From a bacterium (GTDB lineage Bacteria; Planctomycetota; J058; JAJDCP01), in contig JAUIEM010000330.1 in the NCBI GenBank assembly GCA_030428695.1, forward strand, positions 1 to 11,429: a DNA stretch of 11,429 bases. Reading direction: 5' to 3'. The notes under the pieces are model-generated. The model was not told where the DNA came from. It searched no databases and worked only from the letters and a program-made list of their open reading frames with translations. This document shows, one piece after another, positions 1-10,829 of this stretch (position 1 is its first letter; each line of letters starts with the position of its first letter). Made by a program: the position numbers and the translations under genes.

Positions 1-729
1 CACCACGCAAACTGGAAGATCGAAGAGCTCTCCATGCAGCACGGCGTCGAGGTCGGCCTCGACGCCGTCACGCTCCACGTCAAGGGCCCCTACGCCTTCG
101 GGTATTTGGGCTGCGAGCGCGGCACCCACCGCCTCGCGCGCGTCTCCCCCTTCAACGCCCAGGGCAAGCGCCAGACCTCCTTCGCCACCGTGGACGTTAT
201 CCCCGAGTTCGAAGAGACCGCCCTCGAGGAAGTGTGGCTGCTCGACGCGAACATCAGCAACGCCAAGCTGGTGTACTCGGTGCGGGAGATCCTGGCGCTG
301 CCCGGGATCGAGCCGGAGATCGCCCGCTCGCGCAACATGGTCGTGCTGTACCACCTGGCCGACAACAGCTCCAACCTCGGCAACGCGCTGTTCGCCGCCA
401 AGGGCGCCGCCGCCGAGCGCCGCAAGCAGCTGCTCAGCCTGAACGCCGCCCTCATCGCCCAGGTCGAGGCGACGCGGAAGAGCGGCGAGGCGATCCACAA
501 CGCCCTGAACCAGGACGCCTCGGCGCAGCTGCTCGCGGTCGTCCACGAGGTCGGACGGCAGCTCGACGCCTACAACGAGCAGCTCGCCGAGCTCGACCGC
601 GACACCAACGCGACGGTCGCGCGCTTCGCCGAGTTCGGCGAAGAAGCCCGGGAGCGGACGGAAGATGTCGAGAAGGGTCTGAAGGAATTCATCAAGATCT
701 GGTCGCAGATCGAAGACGCGGGGGAGTGA
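1..729 (+). CDS. RF2-like (PCRF/SPF) segment joined to a helical C-terminus, 5'-partial
   Basis: The frame is open from base 1, so the gene begins outside the window; the first internal ATG is at base 34. Visible residues 1-70 resemble the end of the PCRF region and the stop-codon-reading region of peptide chain release factor 2: a W-K-I-E start, KGPYAFGYL (28-36), ERGTHRLARVSPF (39-51) and KRQTSF (56-61). SPF at 49-51 is the RF2 tripeptide that reads UGA/UAA in the known family. Just after VIPEFEE (66-72) homology stops: the expected DLRIDVYRASGAGGQ region is absent here and I do not see it in any other frame nearby. Residues 73-242 are a helical stretch I do not recognise, coiled-coil-like from about residue 135. 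It could not release peptides by the RF mechanism. A ribosome-binding decoy, a gene fusion by deletion, or an assembly chimera are all possible. The next gene starts 2 nt after its stop, so the two are probably co-translated. Confidence 0.75.
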   Translation, partial: HHANWKIEELSMQHGVEVGLDAVTLHVKGPYAFGYLGCERGTHRLARVSPFNAQGKRQTSFATVDVIPEFEETALEEVWLLDANISNAKLVYSVREILALPGIEPEIARSRNMVVLYHLADNSSNLGNALFAAKGAAAERRKQLLSLNAALIAQVEATRKSGEAIHNALNQDASAQLLAVVHEVGRQLDAYNEQLAELDRDTNATVARFAEFGEEARERTEDVEKGLKEFIKIWSQIEDAGE

Positions 730-730
730 G

Positions 731-1273
731 ATGGGCCTCAAGGAGAAGTACACGAAGCTGGCCGACGACCTGCGCGCCGCCCAGAAGGCGCTGAACATCT
801 CGAAGAACGAGCTCGACGAGGTGCTCGAGGCGGGCGAGTCGGCCGCCGGGCCGAAGGCGACCAAGGCCCTCGACGCCCTCGACAAGCACCGGAAGAAGGT
901 CGCCAAGCTCCTCGAGAACGAGCTGACGCCCGAAGAGCGCCAGCGGCGCCTGGCCGGCATCGCCGAACGCAAGAAGGACTACGAGGCGATCATCGCCCTC
1001 GACCGCAGCTTCACCAACCGCATGGCCGCCAAACGTGCGCTCTCCCGGTTGGCCGCGACCGAGGCCACGCTGCTGACCACGGATGTGTTCCGCTTCGAGG
1101 ACCTGATCGACAAGGAGGAGGGCGAGCAGCTCAAGTCGCTCGTCGCCGAGGCGGTCAAGGACGTCGAGGCCCGCCACGACCTGCGCCGCGCCCTCAAAGG
1201 TCTCGAGATCTTCCTGCGGGTGGCCGCCTTCGCCACCGTCGTCGCCGGCAAGATCGCCGTCGCGGTCGCCTGA
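731..1273 (+). CDS. Helical coiled-coil-like protein with hydrophobic C-terminal tail, unknown function
   Basis: A 180-residue protein that I do not recognise. The start is supported by a GGGGGAG ribosome binding site at 719-725, which lies inside the end of the upstream gene; only one base separates that gene's TGA from this ATG, so translation is likely coupled. Residues 1-150 are rich in K, E, A and L with almost no Gly or Pro, as in long amphipathic helices. The last ~22 residues (from IFLRVAAFATVV to the end) are hydrophobic with one internal Lys, resembling a tail anchor or a membrane-associating helix; there is no N-terminal signal. Together with the coiled-coil-like C-terminus of the upstream product, this suggests a two-protein complex, possibly at the membrane (inference). 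The stop lies 4 nt from the convergent kinase gene's stop. Confidence 0.8.
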   Translation: MGLKEKYTKLADDLRAAQKALNISKNELDEVLEAGESAAGPKATKALDALDKHRKKVAKLLENELTPEERQRRLAGIAERKKDYEAIIALDRSFTNRMAAKRALSRLAATEATLLTTDVFRFEDLIDKEEGEQLKSLVAEAVKDVEARHDLRRALKGLEIFLRVAAFATVVAGKIAVAVA

Positions 1274-1277
1274 TCAG

Positions 1278-6125
<4,848 letters not shown>

Positions 6126-6142
6126 CGCACGGGGCCTCCGTT

Positions 6143-6757
6143 CTACGAGAGCGGACGCCCCGACGCCAGCGTGGGCTTGCGAACGGACGCTTCACCCCTG
6201 GACACGCTGTGCAACGCTGTGCGCATCCCGTGCACCGCGGCGAGGCAGGCGAGCAGGCGATCGGCCTGGCGAGGGCCGCGCAGGCGCAGGACCGGCACCT
6301 CCGGATGGCGGCGCAGCGCCCGCTCGACCACCGGCTTGCTGTCGCGCCGGTAGCGCCAGACGTAGCGCAGGAACTCGAGGTCGAGCTGCTCGGGGCAGCC
6401 TGGCCCCATATCGGGACGGGTCCGGCCCCAGTTTCTCAGGATGCGAAAGAGCACCCGGGTGAGGTACAGACGGCGCGGGTAATCGAGCAGGATCACGAAG
6501 TCGGCGCGGGCGAGGCGCGGGTCGATGGTCGAGCCGTAGTTCCCCTCGATCAGCCAGCGGGGTCGTTCGACGAGGGTCTGGTGGTGGCGCTGCCAGGTGG
6601 CGGGCTCCGGCACGGTCCAGCCCGGCTGCCAGTACTCCCGGTCGAGGTGGATCAGCGGCAACCCGAGCGCCGGCGCGAGGCGACGGGCCAGGGTCGACTT
6701 GCCCGCACCGCAGGGCCCGAGGACCAGCAGACGGCGGACGGAGCGGAGCGGCGACAT
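6143..6757 (-). CDS. P-loop NTPase, FlaR / 'topology modulation' adenylate-kinase-like family
   Basis: A 204-residue small nucleotide-binding protein. The Walker A motif is GPCGAGKST (14-22). It is followed by HLDREYW (37-43), PGW (45-47), WLIEGNY (68-74) and VILLDYPR (88-95, Walker-B-like), then RNWGRTRPDM and LEFLRYVWRYRRD. This order and wording match the FlaR-like family often annotated as DNA topology modulation protein; the fold is that of adenylate/shikimate-type kinases and the true substrate is poorly known. The last ~30 residues (AAVHGMRT onward) extend past the usual family end. The start has TGGGGGAA 5 nt upstream. It is first in a likely operon with the kinase, whose ribosome binding site sits in the 17-nt gap. 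I infer no direct functional link to the kinase. Confidence 0.88.
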   Translation of the reverse strand: MSPLRSVRRLLVLGPCGAGKSTLARRLAPALGLPLIHLDREYWQPGWTVPEPATWQRHHQTLVERPRWLIEGNYGSTIDPRLARADFVILLDYPRRLYLTRVLFRILRNWGRTRPDMGPGCPEQLDLEFLRYVWRYRRDSKPVVERALRRHPEVPVLRLRGPRQADRLLACLAAVHGMRTALHSVSRGEASVRKPTLASGRPLS

Positions 6758-6782
6758 CGGCTTCCCCCAGGGTTGCCGGGCC

Positions 6783-6788
6783 AGTGTA
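6783..6788 (-). promoter_or_regulatory. Candidate -10 element of the NTPase-kinase operon
   Basis: On the minus strand this reads TACACT (4 of 6 match to TATAAT), 25 nt before the NTPase start codon. The same box with the same flank, TACACTGGC, lies upstream of the adenosine deaminase gene. No good -35 hexamer is visible at 16-18 nt spacing. The call rests on the shared box and position only. Confidence 0.3.
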
Positions 6789-6821
6789 GCAAACCGGGTG
6801 GATCGAGCGGGCTTAAGTGGG

Positions 6822-7046
6822 GCAGGCCAGGCGTGGTGCCTGGCCTGTTGGGGAGGTGAGCGTTGTGAGCCTCGCGGCTGACGCGGCTGGTGATAGGGAA
6901 CGGGGTATGTCTGTTGGGTCTTGCCGAATGGCTACCCGATCGTACGAGAGAATCCTCTGCACCTTCCGTGCCAAACAAAATGAAATTTTGAAGTGCCTAC
7001 GAGTGTGGCATTCTGCGCCAACATGCCAACAATTTGGGCACATCGG
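6822..7046. repeat. Structured tandem element, copy A
   Basis: First of two diverged copies offset by 237 nt. It opens with a 10-bp perfect hairpin: CAGGCCAGGC (6823-6832), loop GTGGT, GCCTGGCCTG (6838-6847). Next is the block GTGAGCCTCGCGGCTGAC (6865-6882), which can fold around AGCC/GGCT, then GCTGGTGATA (6886-6895). A second hairpin is GGGT (6916-6919) with ACCC (6934-6937) enclosing GCC-GAAT-GGC (6923-6932). CAAAAT-GAA-ATTTTG (6976-6990) forms an AT-rich hairpin, and GTGCCTAC (6993-7000) starts the tail block shared with copy B. The stems can form on either strand, so orientation is uncertain. Confidence 0.7.
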
Positions 7047-7058
7047 GGGTAGACGAGA

Positions 7059-7344
7059 GCAGGCCAGGAGAAATCCTGGCCTGTCGGGGGAGGGGAGCTC
7101 GTGAGCCTCGCGGCTGACCAAGCTGGTGATAAGCGTGGTGAAGGGCTTGGTGGGCGTGCCGAACGGCTGCCCGGTTGCATGCAGGAAAAGGGAGCACGTG
7201 CCATGCCAATGAACGGGATTTTGCCGTCCTGGTCGTCTAAAGAGGCATGGTTGCAGGGGTTGGAATCGCCCGCGACCCATCGGCGTGGTCAGCAGGTGCC
7301 TACAAATGTGTCAATCTGGCCGTCAGATTTGCACATTCTGTCGG
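7059..7344. repeat. Structured tandem element, copy B
   Basis: Second copy. Its opening hairpin is CAGGCCAGGA (7060-7069), loop GAAA, TCCTGGCCTG (7074-7083): the tenth pair is A-T where copy A has C-G, and the plus-strand loop is a GNRA tetraloop. The blocks GTGAGCCTCGCGGCTGAC (7101-7118) and GCTGGTGATA (7122-7131) are identical to copy A. The next hairpin pairs GGGC (7152-7155) with GCCC (7169-7172) around GCC-GAAC-GGC, where copy A pairs GGGT with ACCC. CCAAGC (7118-7123) can also pair with GCTTGG (7145-7150); copy A does not keep that stem. After ATTTTG (7218-7223) about 70 extra bases precede the shared tail beginning GTGCCTAC (7296-7303). Confidence 0.7.
7305..7337. other. Long near-perfect hairpin in the tail of repeat copy B
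   Basis: AATGTGT (7305-7311) pairs with GCACATT (7331-7337, one T-G wobble); after a single C/T mismatch, AATCTG (7313-7318) pairs with CAGATT (7324-7329) around the 5-nt loop GCCGT. This gives 13 pairs with one mismatch. No T tract follows on either strand, so it is not a classical terminator. Confidence 0.65.
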
Positions 7345-7365
7345 AAACCCAGTCAACTCGGTCTC

Positions 7366-7414
7366 CATACGTATGATGTGTATGAAAGGTATGATCATAC
7401 ACCGTATGCATACG
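7366..7414. promoter_or_regulatory. Cluster of GTATG/CATAC palindromes, candidate operator or RNA fold
   Basis: Three perfect palindromes lie within 49 nt: CATACGTATG (7366-7375), GTATGATCATAC (7389-7400) and CGTATGCATACG (7403-7414). Counting both orientations, the pentamer GTATG/CATAC occurs seven times, and three direct copies are spaced exactly 9 nt apart (7371, 7380, 7389). The same bases can form a nested stem: CGTATG (7370-7375) with CATACG (7409-7414), enclosing TGTATG (7379-7384) with CATACA (7396-7401). The site lies 52 nt past the deaminase stop and about 600 nt upstream of the NTPase-kinase operon. Confidence 0.5.
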
Positions 7415-7445
7415 CGGCCGGAGCGCGCCGGGAAGGAGACCCGTG

Positions 7446-7463
7446 AAACCGCCGGGGAGGCGG
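7446..7463 (-). terminator. add: Possible weak intrinsic terminator after adenosine deaminase
   Basis: On the minus strand, immediately after the deaminase TGA, CCGCC-TCCCC-GGCGG forms a 5-bp GC hairpin followed by only three T residues. Position favours a terminator; the short T run argues for weak termination and some read-through toward the tandem repeats. Confidence 0.4.
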
Positions 7464-7465
7464 GC

Positions 7466-8626
7466 TCAGGCCCCTTGTTCCTCGGTCCCGGCGGCCTGAA
7501 GCGACGGCTGGCTGCCGTCCTGGGAGCGGGACCGGTAGGCCGAGACCTCGGCGTGCAGCTCGGCGTAGCGCGGCTTGATCACGTCGTAGATCACGTCGCA
7601 GCGGTCGCGGTAGTCGATGAAGGCGCTCTTCATCGAGTTGATCGTGATCTTCTCGAGGTCGCGCAGGTCGAGCTGGAAGTGGCGGGCGGCCAGCTCGAAC
7701 TCCTTCGTCATCGTCGTGTTGCTCATCAGCCGGTTGTCGGTGTTCAGCGTGACGCGGAACTTGCGGCCGAAGAAGACACGGAAGGGATGGGTCTCGAAGC
7801 TGCTCGCGGCGCCGGTGTGCAGGTTGCTGCTCAGACAGATCTCCAGCGGGATACGGCGGTTGAGGACGTACGACGCCAGCCGCCCCAGACCGACCACCTC
7901 GCGGCGGTCGTTGAAGAAGACGTCGTCGATCAGTCGCACGCCGTGGCCGATGCGATGGGCGCCACAGTACTGGATCGCCTGCCAGATCGACTCCTTGCCG
8001 AAGGCCTCGCCCGCGTGGATCGTGATGTAGAAGTTCTCCCGCTGGATGAAGTGGAACGCGTCGAGGTGCCGCTTGGCCGGATAGCCGAGCTCCTCGCCCG
8101 CCAGGTCGAAGCCGACCACGCCACGGTCACGGAAGGCGACCGCCAGCTCGGCGACCTCGAGGGCGTGGTCCATGTTCCGCATCGAGCACAGGATCAGCCC
8201 GTAGCGCACCCCGAACTGCTTGCGGCCCTGCTCGAGACCGCGCAGCACCGACGACACCACCCGCGACATCGTCAGCCCCTTCTGCAGGTGGAAGACCGGC
8301 GCGAAGCGGGTCTCGACGTAGCACACGCCGTCCTGCCGCATGTCTTCGAGCATCTCGTACGCGATGCGCTCGAGGGCCTCTTCGGTCTGCATCACCGCGC
8401 AGGTCTTGCCGAAGCCCTCGAGATAGAGCTTGAGGTTGCCGCGGTTGGCGCCGAGGTGGAACCAGTCGGCGAGGGCCTCGGGATCCGTCGAGGGCAGGTC
8501 GACGTTGAGGCCCTCCGCGAGGTCGATCACGGTGCTCGGTCGCACGCCCCCGTCGAGGTGATCGTGGAGCAGCACCTTCGGCGCCTTCTTGAAGAGCCCG
8601 AGCGTTTCTGCCATCGCCATGTCCAT
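7466..8626 (-). CDS. add: Adenosine deaminase
   Basis: A 386-residue metal-dependent hydrolase that converts adenosine or deoxyadenosine to inosine or deoxyinosine plus ammonia in purine salvage, in the cytoplasm. Family motifs appear in order: HDHLDGG with the zinc-binding HxH pair (His21, His23), YVETRFAP (103-110), FDLAGEE (173-179), HAGE with zinc ligand His204 and catalytic Glu207, HRIGHG (His228), SSNLHTG (266-272) and LNTDNRLMS with zinc ligand Asp297. The TDN form, in place of TDD, occurs in some bacterial adenosine deaminases. Length is near the family norm, with a ~25-residue polar tail. The start at 8626 is chosen because GGAGGA (8635-8640) is 8 nt upstream; two in-frame ATGs at 8620 and 8614 are poorer, and an ATG at 8818 adds 64 residues with no family similarity that run through the recQ upstream region. 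The gene is divergent from recQ. Confidence 0.95.
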   Translation of the reverse strand: MDMAMAETLGLFKKAPKVLLHDHLDGGVRPSTVIDLAEGLNVDLPSTDPEALADWFHLGANRGNLKLYLEGFGKTCAVMQTEEALERIAYEMLEDMRQDGVCYVETRFAPVFHLQKGLTMSRVVSSVLRGLEQGRKQFGVRYGLILCSMRNMDHALEVAELAVAFRDRGVVGFDLAGEELGYPAKRHLDAFHFIQRENFYITIHAGEAFGKESIWQAIQYCGAHRIGHGVRLIDDVFFNDRREVVGLGRLASYVLNRRIPLEICLSSNLHTGAASSFETHPFRVFFGRKFRVTLNTDNRLMSNTTMTKEFELAARHFQLDLRDLEKITINSMKSAFIDYRDRCDVIYDVIKPRYAELHAEVSAYRSRSQDGSQPSLQAAGTEEQGA

Positions 8627-8634
8627 AAGCTGTG

Positions 8635-8640
8635 TCCTCC
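8635..8640 (-). promoter_or_regulatory. add: Ribosome binding site deciding the adenosine deaminase start
   Basis: On the minus strand this reads GGAGGA, 8 nt from the ATG at 8626, but 14 and 20 nt from the next two in-frame ATGs. It selects MDMAMAETLG as the N-terminus. Confidence 0.75.
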
Positions 8641-8655
8641 GCGTTCTGGCCCGCC

Positions 8656-8661
8656 AGTGTA
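8656..8661 (-). promoter_or_regulatory. add: Candidate -10 element for adenosine deaminase
   Basis: TACACT on the minus strand, 29 nt before the start, with the flank TACACTGGC identical to the box upstream of the NTPase-kinase operon. No convincing -35 element is seen. Confidence 0.3.
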
Positions 8662-8702
8662 CCAGGAGCGGCCCGCATCCCCGGCCGAAAAGCGAACGGT
8701 GT

Positions 8703-8731
8703 TTGTCGCTGGGGAAGGGGACAGGTAGACT
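8703..8731 (+). promoter_or_regulatory. recQ: Candidate recQ promoter, possibly leaderless
   Basis: TTGTCG (8703-8708) and TAGACT (8726-8731) are 17 nt apart, each matching the sigma-70 consensus at four of six bases. Transcription would start at about the recQ ATG (8739-8741), giving an mRNA with almost no leader. The nearest Shine-Dalgarno-like bases, AGGTAG (8723-8728), overlap the -10 box. Confidence 0.35.
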
Positions 8732-8738
8732 GCTTTTC

Positions 8739-10829
8739 ATGGCGGCGACCGACCTCCAGACAACCCTGCAGCAGATCTTCGGATTCAGCGCCTTCCGCGA
8801 AGGGCAGAAGGCTGTCATCGATGCGGTGATGGCGGGCGACGACTGCGTCGCGGTGATGCCGACCGGCGGCGGGAAGTCGCTGTGCTACCAGCTTCCGGCC
8901 CTGGTGCGGGAAGGGGTCACCCTGGTCGTGTCCCCCCTGATCGCGCTGATGAAGGACCAGGTCGACGGCCTGCAGGCCCACGGCGTCGACGCGACCTTCA
9001 TCAACTCCAGCCTGAGCCGCGAGCAGTCCCACGAGCGCCTGTGCGGCCTCGCCGAGGGGCGCTACCCGCTGGTCTACGTCGCCCCCGAGCGCTTCAAGAG
9101 CTCGCGCTTCCGGCGCTCCCTCGCCGCCGCGCATCTCGCCCTGGTCGCGATCGATGAGGCCCACTGCATCTCGATGTGGGGCCACGACTTCCGGCCCGAC
9201 TACCTGCGCATCGGCGAGGTCGTGCAAGAGCTCGGCCATCCCCAGCTGCTCGCGCTGACCGCGACGGCGACGCCCGAGGTGCGCGAGGACATCGTCCGCC
9301 AGCTGCGGCTGGGGGAAGCCGCGCGCGGCGACCCGCAGGTGATCGTGCGCGGGTTCTCCCGGCCGGGCCTGCGGCTGTTCGTCAAGCGGCTGCGACGGCG
9401 CGCCGACAAGCTGAGCCGCTGCGTGGAGATCCTGCGGGAGTACGAGACCGGCATCGTCTACTGCGCGACCCGCAAGAACGTCGAGAAGGCGAGCGAGATG
9501 CTGACCGCGCAGGGCATCCGCTGCATCGCCTACCACGGCGGCATGGGGGAGAGCTGGCGGAAGCGCGCGCAGGAGCGTTTCGTCGCCGGCGAGGTGCCGG
9601 TCGCGGTCGCCACCAACGCCTTCGGCATGGGTATCGACCGCGCCGACCTGCGCACGGTGATCCACTGGGATGTGCCCGGCAGCCTCGAGGCCTACTACCA
9701 GGAGGTCGGCCGCGCCGGCCGCGACGGGGGACGCGCCCACTGCGAGCTGTTGTTCAGCTACGCGGACGTGCGCACGCAGGAGTTCTTCATCGAGGGCGCC
9801 AACCCCTCTCCGGAGCTGATCCTCGACGTCCACCGCGCGCTCTCTGCCCTGTGCCCGGACGGCATCGGCTGGGTCAGCGAGGCGAAGATCTGTGCCCAGC
9901 TCGGCAAGCGGGTCAACGGGATGGCGGTCGGCAGCGCCCTGCGCATCCTCGCCCGCCAGGGGGCGATCGAGCGGCGGCCCGACGCGGGCGGCTCGGAGCG
10001 CGTCGCGATCCTCGGTCGGCCCGGCCCCGGCGACTTCGGCGCGACCGCCGCCAAGGCCGAGCGCGACCGCTCCCGGCTGCGCCGCATGCTGCGCTACGTC
10101 GACAAGCGCGGCTGCCGGCACGCGACCATCCTGCGCTACTTCGGCGACCCGGACAGCCCGAACAGCTGCGAGGCCTGCGACAACTGCCTGCGGCGCTCCG
10201 GCGAGGCCTCCCTCGACCGCTGCGAGCCCGACGAGAAGCAGTGGATCGACATCCAGAAGGCCCTCTCCGCCGTCGCCCGCCTCAAGGGGCGCTACGGCAA
10301 GAGCAAGGTCAGCCAGCTGCTCGTCGGCTCGAAGGACAAGGCCGTGCTCGCCGCCGGCCTCGACAAGGTGCCGACCTACGGCGCCCTCAAGGGCCGCAGC
10401 CAGACCTGGGTGAAGGACCTGCTCGACGCTTTGCTCGACGAGGACTGCATCGTCGCCGAGGGCGAGGAGTACCCGACGCTGCGCCTGACAAAGCGGGGCT
10501 GGAAGGTGATGCGGCGGCAGGACGACATCGAGCTCGAGTGGCCGGAGTCGGACAAGAAGCGCCGCAGTTCGAGCACAGCTGCGGTCGCCGTCGAGCTCGG
10601 CCCCGAGGACAAACCGCTGGTCGACGCTCTGCGCTCGCTGCGCACCGAGCTCGCCCAGCAGCGCAAGATCCCGCCCTACTGCGTGCTGCACGACCGCACC
10701 CTGCACGCGATCGCCGCGACGCGGCCCGCCTCGGCCGAGGCGCTGCTCGCGGTCAAGGGCATCGGCCCGGCGAAGATGGCCGACTACGGCGAGCGCATCC
10801 TCGCGGCGGTCAAGGAGGCAGGTGGATGA
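8739..10829 (+). CDS. recQ: ATP-dependent DNA helicase RecQ
   Basis: A 696-residue 3'-5' superfamily 2 helicase of recombination repair. All motifs are present: PTGGGKS (Walker A, 41-47), VVSPLIALMKDQV (63-75), DEAH (139-142), LTATATPE (173-180), IVYCATRKNVE (239-249), NAFGMGID (293-300) and QEVGRAGRDG (321-330). A zinc site is formed by Cys459, Cys477, Cys480 and Cys483, followed by a winged-helix region (about 495-600) and an HRDC domain (622-696, with VKGIGPAKM). Between motif VI and the zinc site there are about 75 extra residues (EFFIEGANPSPELI, then ~355-428) compared with E. coli RecQ. They look like an added winged helix, which I recall in a subset of bacterial RecQs. In the aromatic-rich loop Met146 replaces the usual Gln of CISQWGHDFR. 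An upstream in-frame ATG at 8589 lies inside the deaminase gene and is rejected. The lipoprotein gene overlaps its stop. Confidence 0.97.
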   Translation: MAATDLQTTLQQIFGFSAFREGQKAVIDAVMAGDDCVAVMPTGGGKSLCYQLPALVREGVTLVVSPLIALMKDQVDGLQAHGVDATFINSSLSREQSHERLCGLAEGRYPLVYVAPERFKSSRFRRSLAAAHLALVAIDEAHCISMWGHDFRPDYLRIGEVVQELGHPQLLALTATATPEVREDIVRQLRLGEAARGDPQVIVRGFSRPGLRLFVKRLRRRADKLSRCVEILREYETGIVYCATRKNVEKASEMLTAQGIRCIAYHGGMGESWRKRAQERFVAGEVPVAVATNAFGMGIDRADLRTVIHWDVPGSLEAYYQEVGRAGRDGGRAHCELLFSYADVRTQEFFIEGANPSPELILDVHRALSALCPDGIGWVSEAKICAQLGKRVNGMAVGSALRILARQGAIERRPDAGGSERVAILGRPGPGDFGATAAKAERDRSRLRRMLRYVDKRGCRHATILRYFGDPDSPNSCEACDNCLRRSGEASLDRCEPDEKQWIDIQKALSAVARLKGRYGKSKVSQLLVGSKDKAVLAAGLDKVPTYGALKGRSQTWVKDLLDALLDEDCIVAEGEEYPTLRLTKRGWKVMRRQDDIELEWPESDKKRRSSSTAAVAVELGPEDKPLVDALRSLRTELAQQRKIPPYCVLHDRTLHAIAATRPASAEALLAVKGIGPAKMADYGERILAAVKEAGG
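10812..10818 (+). promoter_or_regulatory. Ribosome binding site of the DUF1499 lipoprotein gene
   Basis: AAGGAGG lies 7 nt before the ATG at 10826, within the last codons of recQ. It fixes the start inside the ATGA overlap and shows the two genes are translated from one message. Confidence 0.8.

Larger units (their letters stand above)
6758..7465. other. Long intergenic region, lower GC, no supported gene
   Basis: This ~700-nt stretch separates the NTPase start from the deaminase stop. Its base use is visibly less GC-rich than its flanks, and every frame through it lacks the third-position GC bias of the real genes. It contains two tandem structured repeats (6822-7046 and 7059-7344), a palindrome cluster (7366-7414) and a terminator-like hairpin next to the deaminase. 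Reading frames of 90-155 codons exist on both strands, but the two repeat copies do not keep the same frame over their length, so I treat the region as non-coding. Confidence 0.7.

Noticed and set aside
6823..6847. First hairpin of copy A as an intrinsic terminator
   Set aside because: No T tract follows on either strand, and the same stem recurs in copy B with a different loop, fitting a repeat element better.
6813..7280. A 155-codon minus-strand frame across the tandem repeats, with SREAH-like text in both copies
   Set aside because: The two copies do not stay in one frame, and matching residues have identical codons with no silent changes, so there is no sign of selection on protein.
6817..7376. 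Two plus-strand frames (6817-7104, 7101-7376) both reading SLAAD-AGD
   Set aside because: The similarity comes from the identical DNA blocks of the repeat; beyond them the frames drift apart and the codons lack the genome's third-position GC bias.
6822..7414. CRISPR array
   Set aside because: Only two long, diverged copies with no short identical repeats or regular spacers, and no cas gene in the window.
8127..10706. An 859-codon minus-strand frame opposite recQ
   Set aside because: Shadow of recQ; its composition reflects reversed GC-rich codons, and its end is an out-of-frame reading of the deaminase.
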